Positions 33,465-42,934 are shown, counted from the first letter of the stretch. The stretch is DNA of 64,000 nucleotides from Desulfonispora thiosulfatigenes DSM 11270 (GCF_900176035.1 NZ_FWWT01000014.1:49534-113533); one strand, 5' to 3'. A program made the numbers and translations. Notes: a model not told the origin generated them from the sequence alone.

Positions 33465-33923
33465 ATGGATGAAAAAGACTATGGTAAAAGTGACTGGAAA
33501 GGCGAAATTAAAGACAAGGAAAAGTTGACGCAATTAGTAGAAGAGGTTACTGCTTGTAATACTCCACCTACTGATTTTGGATCTTGTATATCAGGTTCAG
33601 CGCGAATAAAAATAGATCCATGTAAATGTGTGGGTGTAGCGGAAGTAAACTATGATGCAACTGAAAATGGAAAATTACTTTATGTAACTATAAAAGCAAC
33701 CAATTTATGTCCAGGGAGGACATTAAATGTAGGGGTGGTTGTCTTTGATAAGGGAACACCAAATATAAAGGCTTTTAAAACAGTTCAATTCACACCAAGT
33801 ATATGCAATCCTTGTAGTTCTGCTACCCTAGGGCCTATCTGTATCTTAGTACATGATGATAATTGCAGAAAAGTAGAGTATGATATCAATATAATCGCGA
33901 ACTATGCAGGGATGTGTTTTTAA
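33465..33923 (+). CDS. Cysteine-rich protein of unknown function
   Basis: 152-aa protein without signal peptide. After a Lys/Asp/Glu-rich head, residues ~30-152 form a beta-rich domain with nine cysteines (TACNTPPTDFGSC, DPCKCVG, NLCPG, SICNPCSS, DDNCRK). The layout resembles small Cys-rich clostridial coat or exosporium-like proteins, but I do not recognise a family. The ribosome site lies in a stem (see 33392). Immediately after its TAA stop a second copy of the last ~22 codons continues in the same frame (33924-34007). Confidence 0.7.
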   Translation: MDEKDYGKSDWKGEIKDKEKLTQLVEEVTACNTPPTDFGSCISGSARIKIDPCKCVGVAEVNYDATENGKLLYVTIKATNLCPGRTLNVGVVVFDKGTPNIKAFKTVQFTPSICNPCSSATLGPICILVHDDNCRKVEYDINIIANYAGMCF

Positions 33924-34007
33924 ATTAAAAGAGACGACAGAAAAGTAGAGTATAATATTAATATAATCGCAAACTATGCAGGTTCGTGCATACCACAACC
34001 TAGATAA
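33924..34007 (+). pseudogene. In-frame duplicated C-terminal cassette of the Cys-rich gene
   Basis: The codons after the stop repeat the gene's ending in the same frame: DDRKVEYNINIIANYAGSC against DDNCRKVEYDINIIANYAGMC, then a new end IPQPR and a stop at 34005. There is no start codon or ribosome site of its own. It is a fragment of a second paralogue or an alternative tail reached only by read-through. Confidence 0.75.
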
Positions 34008-34023
34008 ATTTTATTCTTCTCGT

Positions 34024-34052
34024 ACTGTGATGTTATCATCACAGTTTTTTTT
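34024..34052 (+). terminator. Terminator after the Cys-rich gene
   Basis: ACTGTGATG-ttat-CATCACAGT perfect stem with eight T. Confidence 0.95.
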
Positions 34053-34146
34053 GTCCTTTTAAAAAAGGATATTGCAACAAAAAGGAGAAACTTTAGAGTA
34101 TCAGTCTTAGTGAGCTTAAAAAAATAATTTAAGGGGGATTAAGATT

Positions 34147-34827
34147 ATGGAAGAATTAAAGGTTAATAAAATGCCTTTACTAGGCGATGATGCACCAAGC
34201 TTTAAAGCGGTATCAACACAAGGTGAAATTAACTTTCCAGAAGATTACAAAGGAAAATGGGTAATTCTATTTTCCCACCCTGCAGATTTTACACCTGTTT
34301 GTACAACAGAATTTATGACTTTTGCTAAAATGGCCGATGAGTTTAGAGCCTTTAATACTGAGCTAATAGGCTTATCAATCGATTCACTTTACTCACATAT
34401 TGCCTGGTTACGTAAAATTAAAGAACTTGAGTGGAAGGACATGAAAAATGTAGAAGTAATGTTTCCATTAATTGAAGATATTAAAATGGAAGTAGCTAAT
34501 AAGTATGGCATGGTGCAACCAGGTCAATCAACTACACAAGCTGTAAGAGCTGTATTTGTAATCGACCCTCAAGCTAAAATCCGTACTATTTTATACTATC
34601 CACTTTCTTTAGGTAGAAATTTTGATGAGCTATTACGTATCGTTATTGCCCTACAAAAGGCAGATAGCGACCAATGTGCTACTCCAGCTGATTGGAGACC
34701 AGGTGATGATGTAATTATTCCACCAGCAGGATCTTGTGGTGTTGCCAAAGAAAGAATGGAAAATAAAGATGATGGATCCTATTGTTTAGATTGGTTCATG
34801 TGTTTTAAAAAGGATAAAATTCAATAA
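34147..34827 (+). CDS. Peroxiredoxin, Prx6/AhpC-TSA type
   Basis: Thiol peroxidase, 226 aa. The peroxidatic Cys52 is in PVCTTE, preceded by FSHPADFTP. The long C-terminal extension (WRPGDDVIIPP) is typical of the Prx6 group. Further cysteines in SCGVAKER and SYCLDWFMC resemble archaeal members that form a C-terminal disulphide, so it may act as a 2-Cys enzyme. Its reductant could be the thioredoxin system represented by trxB at 29418. AAGGGGG ribosome site. Single gene; no PerR-like dyad is evident upstream. Confidence 0.93.
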   Translation: MEELKVNKMPLLGDDAPSFKAVSTQGEINFPEDYKGKWVILFSHPADFTPVCTTEFMTFAKMADEFRAFNTELIGLSIDSLYSHIAWLRKIKELEWKDMKNVEVMFPLIEDIKMEVANKYGMVQPGQSTTQAVRAVFVIDPQAKIRTILYYPLSLGRNFDELLRIVIALQKADSDQCATPADWRPGDDVIIPPAGSCGVAKERMENKDDGSYCLDWFMCFKKDKIQ

Positions 34828-34923
34828 GATATTAGTTTTAAGAAGATAATATCATTAAAATAAATATAAAAATAATGTTAAAGAAGTAGTATAGTTAAAA
34901 TAAAATTAAAAAAATAATACAAG

Positions 34924-34999
34924 AAGGCCTCGCTGATTTTAAAGGGTATGCTCCCAGTCTATTAGACAGAGAGTATATGAAATCAGTTGGGGCCTTTTT
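34924..34999 (+). terminator. Long structured terminator-like RNA
   Basis: Outer stem AAGGCC / GGCCTT, second stem CTGATTT / AAATCAG, and an inner hairpin TATGCTC...AGTCT-att-AGAC...GAGTATA with G-U pairs, ending in TTTTT. At ~75 nt it is larger than the other terminators here and stands ~100 bases after the peroxiredoxin gene. It ends that transcript or encodes a small RNA. Confidence 0.65.
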
Positions 35000-35079
35000 A
35001 AATTTTTCCTTTTAATAAAATCTCTATAATACTATGATATAATCAAAAATAACTAATAATTCCAAAAGGGAGTGTTAAA

Positions 35080-36273
35080 ATGAAATTAGCAGATAAAATG
35101 TATTCACTAGGAACAGAAACAGCCTTTGATGTTTTAGCAGAAGTCGTTAAATTACAAGAACAAGGGAAAAACATTATTAGTTTTGCTATCGGTGAGCCCG
35201 ATTTTGATAGTCCAGAAAATATTAAACAAGCCGGAATAGAAGCAATTAAAAATAATCACACTCATTATAATCCATCCGCGGGCTTGCTAGAAGTTCGTAA
35301 GGCTCTTGCGAAATATATAGAAAGGACACGAGGGATAGAGGTTAGCCCTTTAGAAGTAGTTATCACACCAGGAGCTAAGCCTATTATATTTTATGGATTA
35401 CTAGCTACTATTAATCCAGGAGATGAAGTAATTTACCCTAACCCCGGTTTTCCAATTTATGAATCCATGATTAATTATGTAGGCGGGGTGGCCGTGCCTT
35501 TAGCCCTTAGAGAAGAAAAAGAATTCTCTTTTAGACCAGAAGAATTAGAAACAAAGATAAACGCTAAAACTAAAATGATTATTCTTAATTCTCCCCACAA
35601 TCCGACTGGTGGAATGTTAAGTACTGAGGATTTACAGCAAATAGCTAGAATAGCAATAGAAAATGATTTATGGGTAATGGCTGATGAAGTTTATTCACGC
35701 ATTATTTATGACCAAGCCTTTGAGAGCATTATTTCCATACCTGGAATGAAAGAAAGAACTATATTAATAGAAGGAATGTCTAAAACATATGCCATGACAG
35801 GCTGGAGAATTGGGTATGGAGTAGCCCCTGAAATAGTTGTAAATGCTATTGCAAGATTATGCACTAATAGTATCTCGTGTACCGCAACTTTTACCCAGCT
35901 TGCCGCACTTGAAGCAGTAACAGGGCCCCAAGAAGATACAACCAAAATGGTGCAAGAATTTAAAGAACGTAAAGATCTAATCGTAAAAGGATTAAATGAG
36001 ATTGAAGGAATTAGTTGCCTTAACCCTAAAGGGGCATTTTATGTTTACCCTAATGTCACCAAGGCTTGTCAAAATAAAGGATTTAAAAATGCAAAGGAAT
36101 TACAAGAATTTTTACTCCATGAATCTGGTGTAGCAGTCTTGCCACAAACATCATTTGGCATGCGCAATGAAGGAGAAACAGAGGAATATATTCGTCTTTC
36201 CTTTGCTACGTCTAAAGAAAACATTATTGAAGGACTTAAAAGAATAAAAAAGGGGCTAGAAAGAAATGAATAA
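35080..36273 (+). CDS. PLP-dependent aminotransferase, class I/II (aspartate/aromatic type)
   Basis: Fold-type I aminotransferase, 397 aa. Conserved features: NPSAGLLEVRKALAKY, NPGFPIYE, LNSPHNPTGGM, ADEVYSRIIY, the PLP-lysine segment EGMSKTYAMTGWRIGY, and the carboxylate-binding Arg region IRLSFATSKE. It resembles subgroup I-gamma aspartate or broad aromatic/branched aminotransferases; the substrate cannot be told from sequence. The ATG follows AAAGGGAG. It overlaps the next gene by 8 bases, so both are translated from one message. Confidence 0.92.
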   Translation: MKLADKMYSLGTETAFDVLAEVVKLQEQGKNIISFAIGEPDFDSPENIKQAGIEAIKNNHTHYNPSAGLLEVRKALAKYIERTRGIEVSPLEVVITPGAKPIIFYGLLATINPGDEVIYPNPGFPIYESMINYVGGVAVPLALREEKEFSFRPEELETKINAKTKMIILNSPHNPTGGMLSTEDLQQIARIAIENDLWVMADEVYSRIIYDQAFESIISIPGMKERTILIEGMSKTYAMTGWRIGYGVAPEIVVNAIARLCTNSISCTATFTQLAALEAVTGPQEDTTKMVQEFKERKDLIVKGLNEIEGISCLNPKGAFYVYPNVTKACQNKGFKNAKELQEFLLHESGVAVLPQTSFGMRNEGETEEYIRLSFATSKENIIEGLKRIKKGLERNE

Positions 36274-36691
36274 CATCTTATTATATGTTGATGAAGAATG
36301 TTTTTCGAAAGGGGCATTAGATTATACCTTGAAAATAGCGCAGCAGTTTAAAGCTAAAATAACTATCCTGTATGTACAAGAATCAGAAGCCCCCTTAACA
36401 CTTGTAGGAACGGAAGTAATTAAAAAAACCAGGGGTAAATTTCAAGATAAAGAAAACAATGAAATCTTACAAAAGGCAAAAAAGTACTTTAGTGATAGCA
36501 ATTTAGAACTTAAGACCTTAACCTCCATAGGTAATCGATCAGCAATAATTATAAATATTGCTGAGATAGAAAAATGCGATGCAATCGTTATCCCTACTCC
36601 AAAGGTATCACAAGTGAAAAACTTATTGAAAAACAATGTAGCAAATAGAGTAGTAAATTATGCAAAAATTCCCGTGACCGTAGTTAGGTAA
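36266..36691 (+). CDS. Universal stress protein (UspA family)
   Basis: 141-aa Usp-like alpha/beta protein: N-terminal strand NNILLYVDEE, helix GALDYTLKIAQQFKAKITILYV, and C-terminal VVNYAKIPVTVVR. The usual ATP-loop G-x2-G-x9-G-(S/T) is not present; PTPKVSQVKNLLKNNVANRVV stands in its place, so it may belong to the non-ATP-binding group. It starts inside the aminotransferase gene's end (8-base overlap). Confidence 0.85.
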   Translation: MNNILLYVDEECFSKGALDYTLKIAQQFKAKITILYVQESEAPLTLVGTEVIKKTRGKFQDKENNEILQKAKKYFSDSNLELKTLTSIGNRSAIIINIAEIEKCDAIVIPTPKVSQVKNLLKNNVANRVVNYAKIPVTVVR

Positions 36692-36806
36692 GTAGGATGA
36701 CCCAAAGGAGAAACGTACTACAAAGAAAAGAATAATATTAAGGTTTTATTGTATAATAATATAAGTGTATTTTATATATGACAAGAAAAATAGAAGGGAG
36801 TACATC

Positions 36807-37529
36807 ATGGATTCTTATATCTTGTTTTTTAGTATTGTTTTAATAGCATCAATTCTACAAACTAGTACTGGATTTGGATTTTCCATTATGGCTACTCCCT
36901 TTCTTCTGCTATTATTTATGCCGAAGGAAGCGATTCAAGTAAATTTAATTCTTTCTATTTTTATTTCAGTTGCCTTAATTACTACTATTAAGAATGATAT
37001 TGATTTTGAAATCTTAAAAAGATTTATTATTGGCAGCTCTTTTGGGATACCACTTGGAATAGTTTTCTTTTTATTATTAGATATTAATACGTTAAAGTTA
37101 GGTGTTAGCATAATTATTTTAATTTTAACAGTATTATTAATTCGTAAATTCAGAATTAACCAAACCGATAAACGTGATTTTGCTGTAGGAGCTATCTCAG
37201 GTACACTAACTGCAGCTATTGGAATGCCAGGACCCCCAGTTTTATTATACTTTTCTGGAACAGATACAGAGAAAGAAAAATTAAGGGCTACCACTTTAGC
37301 TTTTTACATATTCGTTTACTCAGCAAGCTTAGTAATTCAAATTATCTTTGCAAAGACCAGTAAAACAGTGTGGCTGTCAAGCACCTATGCTATCCCTGTT
37401 GTAATTATGGGTTTATATTTAGGGCAGCTCTTATTTAAGAAAATTAACCAAGAAACATTTCGTATTTTTACATACTTAATTCTTTTATCTACTGGCTCAT
37501 ATTTATTATTTGAAAGCTGGAAATGGTAA
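36807..37529 (+). CDS. TauE/SafE family permease, copy 1
   Basis: Integral membrane protein, 240 aa, with about eight spans in two homologous halves. It carries the family patterns TSTGFGFSIMATPFLLL in the first half and GTLTAAIGMPGPPVLLYF in the second. The family exports sulfite, sulfoacetate or other organic anions; the substrate here is unknown. The ATG at 36807 follows GAAGGGAG; an in-frame ATG at 36765 lacks a site. A copy with only eight differing residues is at 43119, and the ~60 bases upstream are also duplicated. Confidence 0.88.
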   Translation: MDSYILFFSIVLIASILQTSTGFGFSIMATPFLLLLFMPKEAIQVNLILSIFISVALITTIKNDIDFEILKRFIIGSSFGIPLGIVFFLLLDINTLKLGVSIIILILTVLLIRKFRINQTDKRDFAVGAISGTLTAAIGMPGPPVLLYFSGTDTEKEKLRATTLAFYIFVYSASLVIQIIFAKTSKTVWLSSTYAIPVVIMGLYLGQLLFKKINQETFRIFTYLILLSTGSYLLFESWKW

Positions 37530-37574
37530 GCTACAAATTAAATCAGGTGATGCATGAAGCTGGCTTAGTAATCA

Positions 37575-39023
37575 TTATACTAATGCTATTAATTCTTGTA
37601 ACTTTGCTATAACATACCTTTTATCTCGGTTTATCCTAGGGATTGATTCCCATATTTGCTGATGTTCATGATAAGAAGCATGGACAACAGTTGGTTCAGT
37701 AGATACAACGATAAATTTCCCTTTATTGGGTTGCCAGGTAAACACACAGTTTTCTTCCTGTACCCATAAATTGATGGGGTGAGGATTAGAAGTGATAAGT
37801 CCAACTTTGTAATTGTTGTTGATTTCTAGTTGAGCAATGATTCCTTGTATATGACGTAGAAACATATCTTTGGTTACAGTGATTTCAACACCTGCAATAG
37901 ATGATAAATCATCATAAATAATATTTTCTGAATGAACAGCTGTTTCTATAACTGATTTATTAAAAATATGCTTAATCGAATGAATGTTTAGAGTATTATG
38001 AATGGAGTTAAGACTTTCATAATATTTTAGACATTTTTTTAAAGTTTCATCATCTAAATTATTACTAGAGAGTATTTCTTCAAATAATTTTGGTGTAATT
38101 GTTGAGAATATAGGTAAATTTGAAACAAGGATAGCATTATTAGTTGTATTTACTTGTGCAATGCTTTTTAACATCTGTAGACTATCATTGAGAGGATATA
38201 CCTTAACTAAAGGCTGACAATTTGATAAGAGCATCTTAAACATCCACTGATAATGGTTTAAGGTGTTTGTGTCATTATATAAAGCAGTATAGCGGTTATT
38301 AGGAGTTTCAGAGTTCATTCCTGTAACCACAAGATTATTTTTTATAATAAACAATGTTCCTTGAAAAAGAGTATCAGTATATTTGGGATAATAAAAGGAC
38401 TCAATATTTCCCGTAAAATAAAGAGGTAACCAGAGGTTTATAATCGATGATAAGTTTTCAGTATATCGATCAATCCAATGAATTATTTGAATTTTATGAT
38501 TTTTATGAAGAATTTCAACCAGTTTTTGTTGCCAAATTTTTAAAAAGGTAGAATCCTCAGTTAGCCATGTCATATTTTCTTGACTTATAAGCATCAAGTT
38601 GTGTTGTTTTTTAGAATTTAATATATAATCAAAAAATTTAAAGACAGCTAATCTGCGACCACTATTTCCTTTATAGACATTAAAATTAGTACAATATGAT
38701 TCCTTATTTTTGGTCACTAAAGGTGTTGATTCTGTTAACCAGCGCGAAAGGGCAACCGATAGTTGGGTTTCTGAGCCTAAATTTAATTTTGGATCATGCT
38801 CTTTTAGAAGATCCTTTAAAATATCCTGTCCTGTCGACCTATCGATTAAAATAAAATAGTTAACCATATTCTTCAAATGAATCGAGCGTAAGGGCAATGG
38901 ACGTTGATTATTTCTCCATTTACTAACTAAAGAATAATCAACATTTAGTGCCCCAGCTAGCTCACGTCCAGTTATATTCATTTTATCCATGAGTATGGAT
39001 AACTTTGAATTTTTATCCCTCAT
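37575..39023 (-). CDS. 482-aa HTH regulator with large unknown C-terminal domain
   Basis: N-terminal helix-turn-helix of the XRE/Cro kind at ~8-45 (ITGRELAGALNVDYSLVSKWRNNQRPLP). After ~110 residues of helical sequence comes a ~350-residue region (~120-480) with strands such as HNLMLISQENMTWL, KIQIIHWIDRY and TLFIIKNNLVVTG, and near the end GVEITVTKDMFLRHI and GKFIVVSTEPTVVHASYH. I do not recognise this part; faint likeness to phospholipase-D folds is not supported by an HKD motif. It is divergent from an SLH surface protein across a 162-base region with an inverted repeat, so it probably controls that gene and itself. Confidence 0.7.
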   Translation of the reverse strand: MRDKNSKLSILMDKMNITGRELAGALNVDYSLVSKWRNNQRPLPLRSIHLKNMVNYFILIDRSTGQDILKDLLKEHDPKLNLGSETQLSVALSRWLTESTPLVTKNKESYCTNFNVYKGNSGRRLAVFKFFDYILNSKKQHNLMLISQENMTWLTEDSTFLKIWQQKLVEILHKNHKIQIIHWIDRYTENLSSIINLWLPLYFTGNIESFYYPKYTDTLFQGTLFIIKNNLVVTGMNSETPNNRYTALYNDTNTLNHYQWMFKMLLSNCQPLVKVYPLNDSLQMLKSIAQVNTTNNAILVSNLPIFSTITPKLFEEILSSNNLDDETLKKCLKYYESLNSIHNTLNIHSIKHIFNKSVIETAVHSENIIYDDLSSIAGVEITVTKDMFLRHIQGIIAQLEINNNYKVGLITSNPHPINLWVQEENCVFTWQPNKGKFIVVSTEPTVVHASYHEHQQIWESIPRINRDKRYVIAKLQELIALV

Positions 39024-39064
39024 TAAGGCACCCCCATCGTATAGCTTTTTACAAGTATATTAGT

Positions 39065-39094
39065 AATATAGCGAAGATGTCTACTATTTGTCAA
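39065..39094 (-). promoter_or_regulatory. Promoter of the 482-aa regulator
   Basis: On the minus strand TTGACA, 18-nt spacer, TATATT, about 40 bases before the start codon. The -35 is inside the inverted repeat at 39081, which fits autoregulation. Confidence 0.65.
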
Positions 39095-39119
39095 TTAGCA
39101 AAGGATGACAAAATAGTGG
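39081..39119. promoter_or_regulatory. Inverted repeat between regulator and SLH gene
   Basis: CTACTATTTGTCA and TGACAAAATAGTGG are complementary over about 12 positions with a ~12-nt spacer. It covers the -35 of the minus-strand promoter and lies ~65 bases before the SLH gene. Candidate operator. Confidence 0.6.
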
Positions 39120-39185
39120 ATTTACTATATATGGTGGCGAATAAAGAGTTATAAATATTTTTATAATTTAAAAGGAGGGGTAAAT

Positions 39186-42100
39186 TTGAAAAGTAAAATT
39201 AAACGTAATGTCTCTTTTTTGCTTGTAATTATGATGATGCTATCCATCACTGTAACTGGATATGCTCAGGATACTAAGGAGATTGATTATGAAAATCACT
39301 GGGCAGGAGATGTGATTAATCAATGGATAGAAAAAGGACTTGCTAAGGGGTATCCTGATAGCACCTTTCGTCCAAATAATGCTGTAACGAGAGCAGAGTT
39401 TATGGCATTAGTTAATAAATCTTTTGGATTTACAGCTGTAAAGCCCATTGATTTTATGGATGTTAAGGAAAAGGATTGGTTTTTTAGTACCGTAAAAGTA
39501 GCCAGTACAGCAGGTTATATTGCAGGTTATCCAGATAAAACAATACGCCCAAATCAGCCAATTAGTAGGCAAGAGGCAGCAGTAATTATAGCTAGAATAA
39601 CTAAATTAAGTCCTAATGCTGGAATGGTTGAACAGTTATCGGATAAAGAAAATATTCCTGAGTGGAGCAAAAACCTTGTAGGAGCAGTTGTAGCTAAGGG
39701 ATATATGAATGGTTACCCAGATAAAAGCTTTAAACCTTTAAATGATATTACAAGAGCAGAAGCAGTAGTAGCTCTAAATAATACGATGAAAGCCAAAGCA
39801 GACGTTACTATTTATGATCAAAAAGGAACTTATGGTCCAAAGGATGGGCTAGAAGTTGTTGCAGGAGATTGCGTTGTAAAAGCAGATGGAGTAATCCTAC
39901 AAAACCTGCAGATTAAAGGTAATTTAATTATTGCTAAAGAAGTTGGCAATGGGAATGCAACTCTAAATAATATTGCAGTAGCAGGAGAAACAATTGTTCG
40001 TGGTGGTGGAGAAAATAGTATTCATATTAATGGCGGACAATATAATAAGATTAAAATAGAAAAAACAAGTAGTGGTAAAGTACGTGTTGTTGCAAATGAT
40101 GCTAAAGGAATGGATATCGTAATAGCTAATGAAGCAACAGGAGACGATATTATTCTAGAAGGAAACTTTGATAGTGTTGAAGTAGAAGCAAAGGATGTAA
40201 AAATAAAGACACAAGGTGAAACACAAATAAAAGAAATTAAAGTAAGCGTAAATGCAACAGGAAATGAAATAAACTTATCTAATAATACAAAAGTTGAAAA
40301 AATGCTCTTAAATGCAGGGGCAAAAATAAAAGGTCAAGGAACAATTGTAAAAGCAGAAATTAATGCTGGTAATGTTACCTTTGAAAAACAACCTCAAGAA
40401 CAAAAGGTTGCTGATACTGTGAAAGAGCAGCCTAAAGTAACCAATACATCATCTGGTGGCGGAGGTAGTAGTAGCGGAGGAAGTGGTGGTAGTCCCACTC
40501 CAGATCCTGCTAAGGCTCCAACTATTACAAAAGTAGAAACCACTCAAGATGAAATAACAGTACATTTTTCAGAAGAAATTAAAAAAATAGAATCCCCTAA
40601 TTTAATTGAATTTGCTGCAGGAAGTTATAAATTTGATATCTATCAAAAACCAGGAATAGCAACACAAATACCTTTAAAAAACTATGGAGTAGTGGGTCAA
40701 ACAGCTAATTCTCTAAAGTTAGTTCGTTTAGATATCTGGGGAGATTTAAGTGCTATAAATTGTGATTTTCGATTATTTACTGGAGATGGAGAAAATATAA
40801 TAATTATAGCCCAAAGTGAGGATTTTAAATTTAAAGCTTTTGCAGGTGCTAAAGCAGAGGTAGAGACCATTATTATCGAACCAAATGAAATGTTTATTTC
40901 GGTAGAGGATAAAACAGGAGAAGGGCATTTAATTACAGGGCTTACAAAAACAGATTTTTATTTATTTGATGCTAATGGTAATAAGGTAGACTTTAACCTT
41001 AAAAAAGGTTCAGAAGTTGATCCATATTTACCAGATCATGAATATCAAATAACTGCTTTACAAGGAGAATTTATAGGTGATTATTTCCTAAGATTTGCAA
41101 AGGAAGGATATCAACCTTGTGTTAAAAAAATAGAAGTTAAAATAAGTGAAACAGTGTATGATACCGCAGGAACTTATGGACCAAATGAAGGTATAGAAGA
41201 AGTCAAGGGAAATGTCATTATGAAAGCTGAAGGTGTTATCTTACAAAACCTTCATATTAAAGGTAATTTAATTATTGCCGAAGAAGTAGGAAGTGGAAAT
41301 GTAACATTAAACAAGGTAACTGTGGATGGAGACACCATTGTTCGTGGTGGTGGAGAAAATAGTATTCATATCAATGGCGGACAATATAATAAGATTAAAA
41401 TAGAAAAAACAAGTAGTGGTAAAGTACGTATTGTCGCAACTGATGCTAAAGGAATGGATATTATCGTAACAGAAGAAGCGGCAGGGGATGCAATTATCCT
41501 CGAAGGAAGCTTTGAGAGCATAGAGGTAGAAGCTGATAATGTAGAGGTAAAAACTCAAGGAACAACCGTAATTAAAAAGTTAAAAGTTAGTCTAAATGCG
41601 GAAAATAATAAAATCACCTTAGACTCTACAACAACTGTAGACAATTTAATTTTAGATGCAAAGACTGAAGTAAAAGGGCAAGGAACAGTAGCTAAAGCAG
41701 AAGTAAATGCAGATAGTGTTACTTTTGAAAAGGCTCCCGCAGAGCAAATTGTAGGGGAAAATGTTACCGAACAACCCCAAGTAGTAGTACCAGAAGTAGG
41801 ACCTTTTACTCCAGGTGAAGGAGGAAATTTACCAAACTTTACTCCTTTTACAGCTGAAGAAGATAAAATAGGTGGATTATACATTACCTATAATCAACAA
41901 ATATTGCCGTTTATTTTTGGAAATACTAGACCATATCGTACTAACGTAGATATGAATTTCTTACCACCATCAGAATTTGGTGCAGATAGTTATACTCTTC
42001 AAGTTTCCGATGATAATGGTGTAAGTTGGTCAAATTATCAGAGCAATGATGAAGATTTAACAACAACAACTACTCAAGATAATTTTAGCCTAGAGAGTGT

Positions 42101-42845
42101 AGATAAAGATTATCAATATCGTCTACTAGTAAATGGTGGACCTAAGGATGGCTATACTTCTAATGTAGTCGAGGCTAAATTGACTTATGTGAAAACACAA
42201 TTTTCTGCTTGGGGCTTAGATGAAGGTATGCATATATCTGGTATAATGGCCCCAAATATGGGAAGAGGACTAGAAGCCAGCTTTATAGTTCGGGATTTAG
42301 AGACAAGTGAAAACATAGAAAATGCAGCAGATTATTTAACTTATCAATGGTATAGATTAAATCCTGTAAGCTTTGAAATGACCCCAATTTCTGGAGCAAC
42401 TAGTTTACAATATATCACTACTGAAGAGGATGCAGGATATTATCTTCTGATTAGGGCTACTGGAGATGAAATTAATGTAGGTGGTTATGCACAAATTATT
42501 TCTACCTGGGGAAATTTATTACCTAATAAAGCATATGTGAGCAATGTTACTACTGAAGGGTTTACCTTAAACCTCTATAAAGGCATAGATCAGCTTAAGA
42601 TAGAAGATTTAAATCTTAGAGATCTAAATTGGAATGATGTCACAATTACTTCTGTAACCCCAGGAGATAATAATGCTGTTTTCCATATTGCTGCTACTAT
42701 TGACGAAAATAGTACACCTTTATACTTAAGTATAAATTCTGACTTTTGGAGAATCGTTTCGGAGATTGAAGGTGGACATATGGAGAGTCCAGGCGTAGAA
42801 GTGAGTTTATCTACTACAACACCAAGTGAAGAGCCAAGAGACTAA
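39186..42845 (+). CDS. SLH-domain surface protein with two beta-helix-like modules
   Basis: S-layer-anchored protein, 1219 aa, with signal peptide ~1-28 and three SLH domains at ~32-205 (NHWAGDVINQWIEKGL, GYPDSTFRPNNAVTRAEFMAL) that bind the secondary cell-wall polymer. A ~205-residue beta-helix-like module starts at ~206 (YDQKGTYG...) and recurs at ~655, with stretches nearly identical in DNA. A Gly/Ser linker lies at ~421-440. The C-terminal third (~880-1219) has FN3- or Ig-like repeats (YTLQVSDDNGVSW, LTYQWYRLNPVS). TTG start after AAGGAGGGG. The ligand or matrix role is unknown. A related module occurs in the protein at 46213. Confidence 0.85.
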   Translation: MKSKIKRNVSFLLVIMMMLSITVTGYAQDTKEIDYENHWAGDVINQWIEKGLAKGYPDSTFRPNNAVTRAEFMALVNKSFGFTAVKPIDFMDVKEKDWFFSTVKVASTAGYIAGYPDKTIRPNQPISRQEAAVIIARITKLSPNAGMVEQLSDKENIPEWSKNLVGAVVAKGYMNGYPDKSFKPLNDITRAEAVVALNNTMKAKADVTIYDQKGTYGPKDGLEVVAGDCVVKADGVILQNLQIKGNLIIAKEVGNGNATLNNIAVAGETIVRGGGENSIHINGGQYNKIKIEKTSSGKVRVVANDAKGMDIVIANEATGDDIILEGNFDSVEVEAKDVKIKTQGETQIKEIKVSVNATGNEINLSNNTKVEKMLLNAGAKIKGQGTIVKAEINAGNVTFEKQPQEQKVADTVKEQPKVTNTSSGGGGSSSGGSGGSPTPDPAKAPTITKVETTQDEITVHFSEEIKKIESPNLIEFAAGSYKFDIYQKPGIATQIPLKNYGVVGQTANSLKLVRLDIWGDLSAINCDFRLFTGDGENIIIIAQSEDFKFKAFAGAKAEVETIIIEPNEMFISVEDKTGEGHLITGLTKTDFYLFDANGNKVDFNLKKGSEVDPYLPDHEYQITALQGEFIGDYFLRFAKEGYQPCVKKIEVKISETVYDTAGTYGPNEGIEEVKGNVIMKAEGVILQNLHIKGNLIIAEEVGSGNVTLNKVTVDGDTIVRGGGENSIHINGGQYNKIKIEKTSSGKVRIVATDAKGMDIIVTEEAAGDAIILEGSFESIEVEADNVEVKTQGTTVIKKLKVSLNAENNKITLDSTTTVDNLILDAKTEVKGQGTVAKAEVNADSVTFEKAPAEQIVGENVTEQPQVVVPEVGPFTPGEGGNLPNFTPFTAEEDKIGGLYITYNQQILPFIFGNTRPYRTNVDMNFLPPSEFGADSYTLQVSDDNGVSWSNYQSNDEDLTTTTTQDNFSLESVDKDYQYRLLVNGGPKDGYTSNVVEAKLTYVKTQFSAWGLDEGMHISGIMAPNMGRGLEASFIVRDLETSENIENAADYLTYQWYRLNPVSFEMTPISGATSLQYITTEEDAGYYLLIRATGDEINVGGYAQIISTWGNLLPNKAYVSNVTTEGFTLNLYKGIDQLKIEDLNLRDLNWNDVTITSVTPGDNNAVFHIAATIDENSTPLYLSINSDFWRIVSEIEGGHMESPGVEVSLSTTTPSEEPRD

Positions 42846-42934
42846 GCAGCCGAAAATTTAGTTTAAAACTAATAATTGACTTGAAATTAAGACTAAATAA
42901 TAAACTAAATAAATAATCCTTGGAGCGTGATATG

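Noticed and set aside
33921..33923. Programmed stop read-through into the duplicated tail
   Set aside because: TAA is the least leaky stop and no stimulatory structure follows directly; a duplication remnant explains the sequence without it.
37575..39023. Phospholipase-D-like catalytic domain in the 482-aa regulator
   Set aside because: Strand pattern is faintly similar, but no HxKxxxxD motif is present.
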